Positions 49,093 to 59,508 of a stretch of DNA of 64,000 nucleotides are shown in pieces (positions within the stretch are counted from its first letter, which is position 1; the number at the start of each line of letters is the position of its first letter). Position numbers and translations under genes: made by a program. The notes below the pieces were generated by a model. That model was not told the DNA's origin. It made no database searches and worked only from the letters and a program-made list of their open reading frames with translations. The DNA is from BP-464 sp045805505 (GTDB lineage: Bacteria; Actinomycetota; Thermoleophilia; Solirubrobacterales; Solirubrobacteraceae), in NCBI GenBank assembly GCA_045805505.1, contig JBJMLA010000003.1, positions 1-64,000 on the forward strand, in the 5' to 3' direction.

Positions 49093-49920
49093 CTAGGCGA
49101 CGTCGAAGACCTCGGGATCGGGCCCGACGCGCTCTCCGCGGTCGAGCCCGGCGAGGCGGTCCATCTCGTCGCTCGTCAGCTCGAAGCCGAAGAGGTCGAA
49201 GTTCTCGGCGATGCGCGACGGCGTGACCGATTTCGGGATGACCACGCAACCCAGCTGGAGGTGCCAGCGCAGCACGACCTGACCGGGGGTCTTCCCGTGC
49301 TCATCGGCGATGGCCGTGATGACCGGGTCGTCGAGCACCGCCCCCTGGGCCAGCGGGCTCCACGACTCGGTGACGATGCCGCGGCGCTCGTGCTCGGCAC
49401 GCAACTCCGACTGCTGCAGGTAGGGCTGGAGCTCGACCTGGTTGACCGCGGGCGTCACGCCGGTGGCGCCGACGATCCGCTCGAGGTGCTGCGGGTGGAA
49501 GTTCGACACGCCGATCTCCGTGGCGAGTCCCTCGGCCTGCAGCTCGACCAGCGTCTCCCACGTCTCGAGGTAGAGATCCTTGGACGGCAGCGGCCAATGG
49601 ATGAGGTAGAGGTCGACGCGATCGAGCCCGAGCCGCTCGAGCGACTTCTCGCAGGCCCGCCGCGCCGCGTCGCGACCCTGGTCGGAGTTCCAGCACTTCG
49701 TCGTGACGAAGACGTCCTCGCGCGCCAGGCCCGACGAGCGAACGGCCTCACCGACGCCCTTCTCGTTGCGGTAGGCCGCCGCCGTGTCGATGTGCCGGTA
49801 GCCGGCCGCGAACGCGCGACCCACCACCTCGGCCGTGTCGTCGGGTGGGATCTGGAAGACGCCGAAGCCCAGCTGGGGGATCTCGGTGCCGTTGCGCAGT
49901 GCGATGGTGGGGACGCTCAT
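49093..49920 (-). CDS. aldo/keto reductase
   Basis: 275 residues. GYRHIDTAAAYRNEKGVGEA has the catalytic Asp and Tyr, VFVTTKCW the Lys and YLIHWPLPSKD the His, a complete AKR tetrad. IGVSNFHPQHLERI and VIPKSVTPSRIAENFDLF are the usual NADPH-binding parts, of the 2,5-diketogluconate reductase type. It reduces small aldehydes or ketones in the cytoplasm. The gene sits between the two propeller paralogs and has GAGAAG next to the ATG. No link to its neighbours is apparent from sequence. Confidence 0.93.
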   Translation of the reverse strand: MSVPTIALRNGTEIPQLGFGVFQIPPDDTAEVVGRAFAAGYRHIDTAAAYRNEKGVGEAVRSSGLAREDVFVTTKCWNSDQGRDAARRACEKSLERLGLDRVDLYLIHWPLPSKDLYLETWETLVELQAEGLATEIGVSNFHPQHLERIVGATGVTPAVNQVELQPYLQQSELRAEHERRGIVTESWSPLAQGAVLDDPVITAIADEHGKTPGQVVLRWHLQLGCVVIPKSVTPSRIAENFDLFGFELTSDEMDRLAGLDRGERVGPDPEVFDVA

Positions 49921-49958
49921 CTTCTCGGGGTGACCGCCAGGGCCGTCGGTCAAACGGC

Positions 49959-52028
49959 TCAGGCGCGCTTGAGCGTCAGCTTCCTCGTCGTCTTCTTCCC
50001 GCCGCCCGCGGGCGCGAACGTGGCCAGGGCCTTGATCGTGCCCTTCTTCTTGAGCAGCCTGCGCCCCTTCGCGCTCAGGGTCAGCCGGACGGTGGCGCTC
50101 TTGCCGGCCGCGACCGTGTAGGCCTTCGCCGCCAGCGCCAGAACGCGCTTCTTGGCCGCCGACACCGCCGAGGCCGTCCGCACCTTCACGTTGCCGCGGC
50201 ACGCCCCGCCCCCGGCCGGGCATGACAGCTTCAGCACGAACCGGCCCTTCTTGTCGACCTTCGCCGTCCCGCCCAGCAGCGCAGGCGTACCCGTCGCCAG
50301 GACCGGCGGCGTCGTCACCGGCGGCGTCGTCACCGGCGGCGTCGTGGCCGGCGCCGCGCCCACGGTGAGCGCGGCCGTCACCGCGCCCGACGCGTTGGCC
50401 CCGTCGCTCGCGGAGTAGGAGAAGGCGTCGGCCCCGGAGTAACCCGTGGTCGGCGTATAGGTCACCTTGCCGGCGATGACCGCGCCGAGCGAACCGTGTG
50501 CCGGTGCGGCCGGCGTGATGGTCAGCGCGTCGCCGTTGGCGTCCGAGCAGTTGAGCGTGACCGCGACCGGAGCGCCGAACGCCGTCGACGCCGACGTGTT
50601 CGAGCAGACCGGCGGCACGCCGCGGCTGAACGACACCGGGCCGTAGGCGCCGATGGCGTAGACGAACGCGTTGTCGGAGCTGACCGCGATCGCGTTGATG
50701 GCAACCATCGAGCGGCCGTCGACGCAGGTCGCGCCCGTGCCGGTGTTGCTGACGCAGCCGCGCAGGCCGGAGGCCTGGGTCAGGAAGCCCGTGGCCGGGT
50801 CACGGTCGAGCACGGCGACCGACCCGTTGGTGGCGGCTCCCGCGACGTAGACGGTCCTCCCGTCGGGCGCAATGGCGAGGTTCCACAGCACCTCCAGCGA
50901 GCGGCCGTCGGTGCACATCCCGCTGTTGCCGGTCTCACTGATGCACGAAGCGCTCGTGTCGGGCTGGCTCAGGAGTCCCGACGCGGGGTCGCGCACGAAC
51001 ATGCTCACCGTGTTGAGCGACGGGTTGCTGTTCGCGGCGTAGACGTGTTTGCCGTCCGGCGAAATCATGGCGTAGTAGTCACCCACCGCACGGATGTCGG
51101 TGCACGTCGTGGGCTCTCCGCCCGTCGCGCCTTGGGCGTTGCCGTCCTCGCTCAGGCAGCCGATCTGCGTCAGCGCCCCCGTGGTCTGATCGATGGAGTA
51201 CTCGCCCATCTCGTTGCTGCCCGACTGCGTGTAGAGCTGCTTGCCGTCGGGGCTGACCACGAGGCCGCCGCCCTGGTTCATGGCGCGGACGTTCGTGCAG
51301 CCCCCCGAGACGAGACCGGGATCGAGGTGGTCCCCGGTGTCCGTGTAGCAGCCGGTCACGCCGCTCGGCTGGTCCAGGCCGCCGTCGGAGCCCACGGCGA
51401 ACATGACCACGCCATCGTTGTTGTAGAGGAGGCCACCGGCGTTCACGGCATTGGCAGTCGCGTAGAGCGTCCGGCCGTCGCGCGCGAAGGCGAGGTCGTA
51501 GGTTTCGTAGAGCCCGCGGGTGTTCTCCGTGCAGGGCGTCCCTTCGTCCGACGTGCCGTTGTTCGCTGCGCAGTCCTGGTAGGTCAGCATGCCGGTGGAG
51601 GCGTTCCGGGCGAAGATCGCGATCTGCTGCGTGCCGCCGACATAGACGTGGGACCCGTCGGGCGAGACCTCGACGCTGTAGGCGCCGAGGAGCGCAGTCG
51701 AGTCGGCGCAGTCCGGGCTGCCGTCGGGCGAGTTCCCGTCGGTGGAGAGGCATTGGATCTGGTCGAGGCCGCCGGCGCCGTTGCGTGACAGGGCGAGGAC
51801 GTCGTTCTGGCCCGTGGCATAGACGTTCTTGCCGTCCGGGCTGATCGCGATCGAGTTGGACGAGGTGAAGCCGCGTCCGGCGGCGCATCCCTCCGGCCCG
51901 CCGAGGTAGTAGACGCAGCCATTGGTGCCGGCCAACTGGCCGATCTCGCCGTGCTGGAGGGCGGCGGATGCCGGGGTCGCGAGGGCGAGGGTTGCGAGTA
52001 CGGCAGCGAGGACCGGGCGGAGGGGCAT
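49959..52028 (-). CDS. secreted seven-unit beta-propeller protein with Ig-like C-terminus, copy 2
   Basis: 689 residues with signal peptide MPLRPVLAAVLATLALATPA. It has the same architecture as copy 1: seven propeller repeats with paired cysteines (for example GCYTDTGDHLDPGLVSGGC and GCVSNTGTGATC), an Ig-like domain (PPVCSNTSAS, GYSGADAFSYSASDGANAS), a linker with TTPPVTTPPV repeats and a C-terminal basic domain ending KKTTRKLTLKRA. The 3' ends of the two genes are nearly identical in DNA, while the propeller parts have diverged. The second unit has shorter Cys loops in several blades. Function unknown; likely surface binding. The aldo/keto reductase gene lies between the copies. Confidence 0.85.
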   Translation of the reverse strand: MPLRPVLAAVLATLALATPASAALQHGEIGQLAGTNGCVYYLGGPEGCAAGRGFTSSNSIAISPDGKNVYATGQNDVLALSRNGAGGLDQIQCLSTDGNSPDGSPDCADSTALLGAYSVEVSPDGSHVYVGGTQQIAIFARNASTGMLTYQDCAANNGTSDEGTPCTENTRGLYETYDLAFARDGRTLYATANAVNAGGLLYNNDGVVMFAVGSDGGLDQPSGVTGCYTDTGDHLDPGLVSGGCTNVRAMNQGGGLVVSPDGKQLYTQSGSNEMGEYSIDQTTGALTQIGCLSEDGNAQGATGGEPTTCTDIRAVGDYYAMISPDGKHVYAANSNPSLNTVSMFVRDPASGLLSQPDTSASCISETGNSGMCTDGRSLEVLWNLAIAPDGRTVYVAGAATNGSVAVLDRDPATGFLTQASGLRGCVSNTGTGATCVDGRSMVAINAIAVSSDNAFVYAIGAYGPVSFSRGVPPVCSNTSASTAFGAPVAVTLNCSDANGDALTITPAAPAHGSLGAVIAGKVTYTPTTGYSGADAFSYSASDGANASGAVTAALTVGAAPATTPPVTTPPVTTPPVLATGTPALLGGTAKVDKKGRFVLKLSCPAGGGACRGNVKVRTASAVSAAKKRVLALAAKAYTVAAGKSATVRLTLSAKGRRLLKKKGTIKALATFAPAGGGKKTTRKLTLKRA
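50302..50346. repeat. three tandem 15-base repeats encoding a Thr/Pro linker
   Basis: Three copies of the unit ACCGGCGGCGTCGTC (the last with one change), read on the minus strand as TTPPV linker units between the Ig-like and C-terminal domains of propeller protein 2. Copy 1 of the protein has a different Pro-rich linker, so the repeats expanded after duplication. Such units can vary in number. Confidence 0.85.
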
Positions 52029-52035
52029 GCCGTCG

Positions 52036-52071
52036 ACCGTATGTGGCCTGCTGAGGCCTCGTCAACTCCGG
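52036..52071 (-). promoter_or_regulatory. -35/-10 promoter of propeller gene 2
   Basis: TTGACG, 18 bases, TACGGT and seven bases to the ATG on the minus strand, the same boxes and spacing as in front of copy 1. The spacer sequences differ, so the boxes appear to be selected for. Confidence 0.7.
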
Positions 52072-52082
52072 ATTATGGAGCG

Positions 52083-53894
<1,812 letters not shown>

Positions 53895-53901
53895 GAACGC
53901 T

Positions 53902-55521
53902 TCAGGCTAGGCCGAGAAGCGGGCGCAGCACGGGCACGCGGCGAGCGATCATCGTCACGACCTGCTCGGCCTCGCGGATCTCCAGCCACAGCACCGCGCG
54001 GGCGTAGGCGAAGGCCCCCAGGGCCAGTCCGCCCCCGACGCTGATGAGCTGGCCGATCAGCCCGCGGCCGAAGACCTGATCGAGCAGCGCCCAGCCCAGC
54101 CACGTGACGGCGCCGAGGACCGCCGCCGCGCTGAAGATGGCGAACATCGCGCTGAGCGTCTCGCGTGCCTCGAGCCCCTCGAGCTCGGCGCGCGCCAGCC
54201 GGGCCAGCAGCACGGTCGTCGCGGCGCTCGAGACCGCCGTGCCGACGACGATGCCGGCGATGCCGAAGGGGCCGTAGAGCGCCAGGCTGACCACGAGGTT
54301 GACGACGAGGCTGGCCAGCGCGACGGCCGTGGGCAGCCACGGCTTCTGCAGGCTGAAGAACGTGCGGGTCAGCAGCAGGTTCAGCCCGTTGAACGGAAGG
54401 CTGAACGAGAACCAGAACAGCGCGGTCGAGACGAGCTCGGTGGAGCCCTCGCCGAAGTTGCCGTGCTGGTAGATCAGCCGGGTGATCGGCGTGGAGAGCG
54501 CGAGCGTCGCCGCGGCGGCCGGGATAAGCAGCAGGCAGACCAGGCGCAGCCCCTGGCCGAGGCGCTCGCGCAGGCCGTCGAGGTCGCGGCGCGCCGCGAA
54601 CCGGCTCAGCGCCGGGAACAGCACCGTGGCGATGGCGACGCTGAAGATGCCCTGGGGCAGCATGTAGATCCGGAACGCGGCATCGATGGCGCGCGGCGCC
54701 TGGTCGGAGACGAGCGTGCCGAGCGTCGAGTTGATCAGCAGGTCGAAGTTGATGATCCCCAGGCCGATGGTCACCGGCAGCATCAGCTTGAGGACCTGCT
54801 TGACGCGCGGATCGCGCCAGTCGAAGGCCAGCTCGAGGTGAAAGCCCATGCGCCGCAGGACCGGCAGGGCCATCGACAGCTGCACGGCGGTGCCGGCGAG
54901 GATCCCGATCGCGTAGGCGTAGAGCTGGCCGTCGCCGCTGAAGAACGGGCGCGCGCCGATCAGGAAGATCAGGATCACCACGTTCCAGACCAGCGGCGAG
55001 ATCGCCGGGATCGAGAAGTGGTCGTAGGCGTTGAGGATCCCGACGAGCAGGCCGTTGACGCTCAGCAGCACGACGATCGGGAACATCACCTGGGCGAGCC
55101 CGGCCGTCAGGTCGTCGAGGTGCCCGCTGAACTCGTCGCCGGTGAACAGCGGCATGATCACGTGGGCGCCCGCGATGAACACCAGGCAGATCGCCGAAAG
55201 CACGGCGATGATCAGGAAGAACAGCGTCGAGGCGAGCTTGATCGCATCGCGCTTGGATCCCTTCTCGAGCAGCTCGGTGAAGACGGGGACGAACGCGGCG
55301 CTCAGCGCGGAGTCGGCGAACAGGCTGCGGACCAGGTTCGGGACCTGAAACGCGATGGTGAAGGCCGAGAACGCACCGCTCGTCGCGAAGTAGCTCGAGG
55401 CGACGATCTCGCGGACCAGCCCGGCGACGCGGCTCAGGCCCGTGGCGATCGAGAAGATCACCGTGTTGCGCGCCACGCCGCGCGCGGCGGGGCGCGGCTC
55501 GCTGGAACCCTCGGCCGACAC
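53902..55521 (-). CDS. murJ: lipid II flippase MurJ
   Basis: 539 residues with fourteen membrane helices. VARNTVIFSIATGLSRVAGL and REIVASSYFATSGAFSAFTI, then FQVPNLVRSLFADSALSAAF, are the best-conserved MurJ segments, including the Arg residues of the lipid-binding cavity. It turns lipid-linked peptidoglycan precursor to the outer face of the membrane. The GTG is eight bases after TAGGAT. In this phylum murJ is often near chromosome-origin genes; here it pairs with lepA instead. No kinase-like C-terminal extension as in mycobacterial MviN is present. Confidence 0.95.
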   Translation of the reverse strand: MSAEGSSEPRPAARGVARNTVIFSIATGLSRVAGLVREIVASSYFATSGAFSAFTIAFQVPNLVRSLFADSALSAAFVPVFTELLEKGSKRDAIKLASTLFFLIIAVLSAICLVFIAGAHVIMPLFTGDEFSGHLDDLTAGLAQVMFPIVVLLSVNGLLVGILNAYDHFSIPAISPLVWNVVILIFLIGARPFFSGDGQLYAYAIGILAGTAVQLSMALPVLRRMGFHLELAFDWRDPRVKQVLKLMLPVTIGLGIINFDLLINSTLGTLVSDQAPRAIDAAFRIYMLPQGIFSVAIATVLFPALSRFAARRDLDGLRERLGQGLRLVCLLLIPAAAATLALSTPITRLIYQHGNFGEGSTELVSTALFWFSFSLPFNGLNLLLTRTFFSLQKPWLPTAVALASLVVNLVVSLALYGPFGIAGIVVGTAVSSAATTVLLARLARAELEGLEARETLSAMFAIFSAAAVLGAVTWLGWALLDQVFGRGLIGQLISVGGGLALGAFAYARAVLWLEIREAEQVVTMIARRVPVLRPLLGLA

Positions 55522-55529
55522 CGCGCCCG

Positions 55530-55535
55530 ATCCTA
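55530..55535 (-). promoter_or_regulatory. -10 hexamer of murJ (leaderless type)
   Basis: TAGGAT on the minus strand, eight bases before the murJ GTG at 55521, in the short gap after the winged-helix gene. Confidence 0.6.
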
Positions 55536-55549
55536 CGGCCGCGGCCGGA

Positions 55550-55852
55550 TCACGGCAGCGTCTCGAGCTCGGAGAGCACGTCGCGCAGCGCGCCGGCCAG
55601 CCTCGTCTGCGCCCGCGGGAACCACCGGCCCTCGCGCTGCTGCAGCAGGCCCAGCGAGGCCAGGCCGTCGACGTGCTCGTCGATGCCGCCCTTGGTGCTC
55701 ACGCCCGAGGCGCGGGCCAGGTCGGCCTTCGTCCAGCCCCGATCCGGGGCGCGCTGGCGCAGGACGGTGCCCAGGAGCGCGCGCCGCGGAGCGGACCCGA
55801 AGATCCAGTCCTGGCGCCCCAAGGGCTTGCGTCCGCGCTTTCCGTCCGGCAT
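55550..55852 (-). CDS. small winged-helix DNA-binding protein
   Basis: 100 residues. A basic N-terminus (PDGKRGRKPLGRQDWIFG) is followed by a winged helix-turn-helix: RALLGTVLRQRAPDRGWTKA, then DLARASGVSTKGGIDEHVDG as the recognition region, and LASLGLLQQREGRWFPR as the wing. It could be an MarR/ArsR-like or a generic wHTH regulator; the family is not recognised by name. An inverted repeat over its own -10 box makes negative autoregulation likely. It precedes murJ on the same strand, but murJ has its own promoter. Confidence 0.75.
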   Translation of the reverse strand: MPDGKRGRKPLGRQDWIFGSAPRRALLGTVLRQRAPDRGWTKADLARASGVSTKGGIDEHVDGLASLGLLQQREGRWFPRAQTRLAGALRDVLSELETLP

Positions 55853-55854
55853 GT

Positions 55855-55873
55855 AGTAGATATTATTTCTACT
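55855..55873. promoter_or_regulatory. AT-rich operator over the winged-helix gene's -10 box
   Basis: AGTAGA-N7-TCTACT, a perfect 6+6 inverted repeat with an AT-only core. On the minus strand it contains TAATAT (55865-55860), seven bases before the ATG at 55852. The island is strikingly AT-rich for this genome. A dimeric winged-helix protein bound here would block its own transcription. Confidence 0.6.
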
Positions 55874-55943
55874 TCACCGTGGCGATTCCTCCCGGCGCGG
55901 CGTGCGGCTCGATTTTCTCGGTCCGCACGCCGCGCATTCGCCG

Positions 55944-55972
55944 TTAAAAGGGCCGTATGCCCCCGCTACACT
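55944..55972 (+). promoter_or_regulatory. promoter of rpsT
   Basis: TTAAAA, 17 bases, TACACT, with the ATG at 55984. The predicted start of transcription leaves a leader of only about five bases. No Shine-Dalgarno sequence is evident. Confidence 0.6.
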
Positions 55973-55983
55973 TCTGCGGGCTC

Positions 55984-56253
55984 ATGGCCAACATTCATTC
56001 CCAGAAGAAGCGCATCCTCCGTTCCGAGCGCGAGCGGCTCGAGAACAAGCGCTACACGTCGACGATCAAGACCTACTTCCGTCGCCTCGAGTCCGCTGCG
56101 GCCGAGGGCGACGCCGAGAAGTCGGCGACCGAGCACAAGGCGCTGGTCAAGACGATCGACAAGGCCATCAAGGTCGGCGCGATCCACCGCAACAACGGTG
56201 CGCGCAAGAAGGCCCGCGCCGAGCGCGTGCGGGCCGGCCAGCCCGCCGCCTAG
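55984..56253 (+). CDS. rpsT: 30S ribosomal protein S20
   Basis: 89 residues. MANIHSQKKRILRSERERLE and NKRYTSTIKTYFRRLE, with AIKVGAIHRNNGARKKARAE later, are diagnostic of S20. The protein is basic and helical and binds 16S rRNA in the body of the small subunit. It begins with the ATG 3 codons after a GGGCTC stretch; further upstream in-frame codons are not conserved. It lies opposite to murJ and lepA and near holA, a grouping often seen in actinobacteria, although its orientation relative to holA here is convergent with a secreted-protein gene placed between. Confidence 0.97.
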   Translation: MANIHSQKKRILRSERERLENKRYTSTIKTYFRRLESAAAEGDAEKSATEHKALVKTIDKAIKVGAIHRNNGARKKARAERVRAGQPAA

Positions 56254-56366
56254 CGGCCGGCTCCTTCCACCCGTCGTCTCCGCGGCCGCCCCAGGGGCGG
56301 CCGTCGTCGTTCCGGGGCCGGTGGCATCTGGCGCGCGCCGCGCGCGCATCATCTAGAAAGTGGCGC

Positions 56367-58526
56367 ATGACCGCCTTCCCGTCGCTGAGGCGCTCCGCCG
56401 TCGCCGGTGCGCTCGTCCTCGCCGTCCTCCCCGCCTCCGCGGCCGCCCACGTCGAGCGCAGCGGCTACTGGCCCGACCCCGCGCCGGACTGCTCGGTCAA
56501 GCCCTGCGCGGGTGGCGGCGTGCCGGCCACGCGGTCGCTGGCCTCCGCGCTGAACAGGCGCCTGCCCGGCCGCACGCGCGTGGTCTGCGCCCCGAACTCC
56601 CTGACGCTCGTCAAGCGCTCGATCGCCAAGGCGCGGGCGGGCGGCTACGACATCCGGCCCACCGACCACCGCCGCTTCAGCCGCAGGGCGGGACGGCGCC
56701 TGCTGTCGATCAACCGCCGGCTGCGGCGCATGTGCCGCTTCAGCGAGATCCAGCCCGCGGTGTTCGCGTCGCACAACAACGACCGCGTGGTGATCATGCC
56801 GGGCCTCTACACCGAGCCCACCTCGGCGTCGAAGCCCACCCACGACGAGGCCTGCGCGGCGGACCGCACGCACAGCGACTTCGGCGATCCGGGGGCGCTG
56901 TCCTACGCCTACCAGGTGCACTGCCCCAACGACGCCAACCTCATCTCGGTGACGGGGCGGGCGATCGGGCCGGGCAAGGATCCGGATCCGGCCCTCGAGG
57001 ATCGCCACGGCGTCCCGAACGTCGGACCGTGCATCCGCTGCAACCTGCAGATCGAGGGCTCCGGTGTCAGCGCCGACGACGTGGTCATCGAGGCCGGCGA
57101 CGCGGCCGCCGGCAACGGCGGCCCGTCGGCGGTCGGGCACCGCAAGGACGTCGGCATCCACGTCGATCGCGCCGACGGGTTCGTCCTGCGCAACGTGACC
57201 GTGCGCCACGCGGCCGAGCACGGGATCTACGTGCTCGAAACCGACGGCTACCGCCTCGATCGGTTCAAGAGCTACTACTCGGGCGCCTACGGGGTGCTGA
57301 CCTTCGTCGAGGACCACGGCCTGATGGAGAACTGCGACGCCGCCGGCCACGGCGACTCCGGCCTCTACCCCGGCGCGGGTGCGAAGACGAGCGCCGGGCG
57401 CGACGAGCGCTACTACCCGAAGGCCCGCTACAGCCAGGAGATCCGCTTCTGCGACTCCCACCACAACGACGGCGGCTACTCGGGCACCGACGGCAACGCG
57501 GTGCACGTCCACCACAACGACTTCTACGACAACGCGCTGGGCTTCACGACGGACGTCTTCACCGCACCGGGCCATCCCGGCTTCCCGCAGCAGGGCGACC
57601 TCATCGAGCACAACGACTTCTACTCGAACAACTTCAACCCGTTCGCGGAGGGCAGCGACGTCAAGCCGAGCATCGCCGCGCCCGTCGGCACGGGGCTGTG
57701 GATCGCCGGCGGCAACGACAACGTCATCCGCAACAACCGCTTCTGGGACAACCGCCGGCGCGGCGTGATGCTGTTCTCCGCACCCGACGCGACGATCTGC
57801 GGGCCGGCCATCGGGACGCCCGTCAAGGGCTGCGATCCGGCCAAGACGACGACGTCGTACCACAACAGCTTCAGCGGCAACGTCATGGGCGTGGCACCTG
57901 ACGGCAGCAGCCGGCCGAACGGGACGGACTTCTGGTGGGACGCCTACCCGGGCAACACCGGCAACTGCTGGTTCGGCAACCGGGCCGCGCCTGGGCGCTC
58001 GGTGACGATGTCGCCCTCACCCCTGCCCGACTGCGACGGCGGGACCGATCCGTCCTCGAGCATCGGCACGGGCTCCCCGCAGAACGAGGGCGAGCTCGTC
58101 GCCTGCCTGGCCGGCTTCCAGGTCTCGGGCTACCCGAACGGCAATCAGACGGCCTGCTCCTGGACGCAGACGCCGGGCGGCCCGCCCTCCTCACGCGCGC
58201 GGATCCGTGCGGTCGCGGTGCCCTCCGGCGACGCGGCGGCCTCGTGGCTTGAGCCGGTGACGCTGACCACCAGGGGCCTCGGCCAGTATCGCTGTCGCGA
58301 CTGGCGCCTCGCCGGCGAGGGTCTGCGCCGCGGCATCCTGCTGCGGCTGCATCGCTGGGCCGGCGGCCCGGTGCAGGGCACGCGGACCCTCGGGTACGGC
58401 ACCGTGCTGCCCGATGCCACCGCCACCGCGCTGTTCGACGCGCGCTGCGGCGAGGCCGGCACCGGCGCCTACATGCTCTACCGGATCTACGGACCGGCGG
58501 CGGCGTTCGCGGGGGTCGCGCCCTAG
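56367..58526 (+). CDS. secreted right-handed parallel beta-helix protein
   Basis: 719 residues. Signal peptide MTAFPSLRRSAVAGALVLAV ending at AAAHVE. Residues 230-560 hold the beta-helix repeats of the NosD/PbH1 type: GFVLRNVTVRHAAEHGIYVL, YGVLTFVEDHGLMENCDAAG, GTGLWIAGGNDNVIRNNRFW and similar coils with HN, DN and NN turns. There are several cysteines around the helix (GPCIRCNLQ, ATICGPAIG, VKGCDP). Such folds often bind or cleave polysaccharides, but I see no complete pectate-lyase-type site. The C-terminal 130 residues form another domain. It is probably exported and surface-associated. It is followed by a CTAG shared with the convergent holA stop. Confidence 0.82.
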   Translation: MTAFPSLRRSAVAGALVLAVLPASAAAHVERSGYWPDPAPDCSVKPCAGGGVPATRSLASALNRRLPGRTRVVCAPNSLTLVKRSIAKARAGGYDIRPTDHRRFSRRAGRRLLSINRRLRRMCRFSEIQPAVFASHNNDRVVIMPGLYTEPTSASKPTHDEACAADRTHSDFGDPGALSYAYQVHCPNDANLISVTGRAIGPGKDPDPALEDRHGVPNVGPCIRCNLQIEGSGVSADDVVIEAGDAAAGNGGPSAVGHRKDVGIHVDRADGFVLRNVTVRHAAEHGIYVLETDGYRLDRFKSYYSGAYGVLTFVEDHGLMENCDAAGHGDSGLYPGAGAKTSAGRDERYYPKARYSQEIRFCDSHHNDGGYSGTDGNAVHVHHNDFYDNALGFTTDVFTAPGHPGFPQQGDLIEHNDFYSNNFNPFAEGSDVKPSIAAPVGTGLWIAGGNDNVIRNNRFWDNRRRGVMLFSAPDATICGPAIGTPVKGCDPAKTTTSYHNSFSGNVMGVAPDGSSRPNGTDFWWDAYPGNTGNCWFGNRAAPGRSVTMSPSPLPDCDGGTDPSSSIGTGSPQNEGELVACLAGFQVSGYPNGNQTACSWTQTPGGPPSSRARIRAVAVPSGDAAASWLEPVTLTTRGLGQYRCRDWRLAGEGLRRGILLRLHRWAGGPVQGTRTLGYGTVLPDATATALFDARCGEAGTGAYMLYRIYGPAAAFAGVAP

Positions 58527-59494
58527 GCGGTCATCGCGGCGATGGCACGCAGCCCGACGGTGTCGTCGTCGAGCTCGCTGCCGCCGCGGGTGTCGAGCTC
58601 GAGGTCGGCCAGCGCCACGAGCGCCGCGCGCAGCACGTCGGCGTCGGCGTTGCGGGCCTCCTTGATGCGCTTGTCGACCTGCCAGGGGGCGCCCTTGGTG
58701 GTCGCCTTGACCTGGGCCGGGCTCTCGCCCTCCCGCAGGCGCTCGGCCACCGAGAGGACCTCGCGCAGGCGTCGCGCCATGCTCGGGATCAGCCGCGGCA
58801 TCGCCTCGCCCTGGGCCCGCAGCTCGAGGAAGCGGCGGGTGGCGGTGCGGGTGTCGCGGGTGACGAGCGCGTCGACGAACCCCCAGACCTGGCGCTCGGC
58901 CGAATCGGCGGCGACCTCCTCGACCTCCGAGACGCCGATGCGCGCGCCCTGGCCGTGCTCGAGCGCGAGCTTCTCGATCTCGCGCAGCAGCCGCTGCTGG
59001 CGCTCGCCGACGTGGGCGACGAGCGCCTGGGCGCCGGCGCCGTCGAGCTCGATGCCGAGCTTCGTCGCCTCGCCCATCAGCCAGCGCGGGAGGTCCTTGG
59101 CCTTGAGCGCCATCTCGGCGGCGATGTCGCCGCCGGCCTTCTTGACCGCGTCGGCGAGCTTGGCCGGCGCCTTCATGCGGCCGTCCTCGCGCGCGAAGAA
59201 GGCCACGGTCGTGTCGTCGCCCATCGCGGCCAGCGCGGGCGCGACGGTATCGGCCACCTCGCTGTCCTTCCAGCGCTCGACGCCGTCGACGATCACGAAG
59301 CGGCGGCCGATGGCGAAGGTCATGGCCAGCAGCGCGTTGGCGACCGCCTCGGGGGCCGAGGCCTCGCCCTCGAAGAGCTCGACGCCGTTGACGCCGCTCT
59401 CCTTCTCGGCGAGCTCGCGCAGGCGGTGGCGGCGCTCGCCGATCCGGCCGTGATCGTCGCCGTGGATGAGGTAGGCGGTCTTGAAGGCGGGCAC
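58523..59494 (-). CDS. holA: DNA polymerase III delta subunit
   Basis: 323 residues from a GTG eight bases after TAGAGT; the frame is open upstream but codes elsewhere. FKTAYLIHGDDHGRIGERRH starts the first domain, LPRWLMGEATKLGIELDGAG and LVAHVGERQQRLLREIEKLA cover the second, and WGFVDALVTRDTRTATRRFL the third, all as in HolA. The Walker A is degenerate, as expected: delta opens the beta clamp but does not bind ATP. It is in the order holA-comEC-comEA read against the window, a conserved actinobacterial group. Confidence 0.93.
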   Translation of the reverse strand: MPAFKTAYLIHGDDHGRIGERRHRLRELAEKESGVNGVELFEGEASAPEAVANALLAMTFAIGRRFVIVDGVERWKDSEVADTVAPALAAMGDDTTVAFFAREDGRMKAPAKLADAVKKAGGDIAAEMALKAKDLPRWLMGEATKLGIELDGAGAQALVAHVGERQQRLLREIEKLALEHGQGARIGVSEVEEVAADSAERQVWGFVDALVTRDTRTATRRFLELRAQGEAMPRLIPSMARRLREVLSVAERLREGESPAQVKATTKGAPWQVDKRIKEARNADADVLRAALVALADLELDTRGGSELDDDTVGLRAIAAMTA

Positions 59495-59502
59495 CGTGTT
59501 GC

Positions 59503-59508
59503 ACTCTA
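59503..59508 (-). promoter_or_regulatory. -10 hexamer of holA (leaderless type)
   Basis: TAGAGT on the minus strand, eight bases before the holA GTG at 59494. It overlaps the last codons of comEC. Confidence 0.55.
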
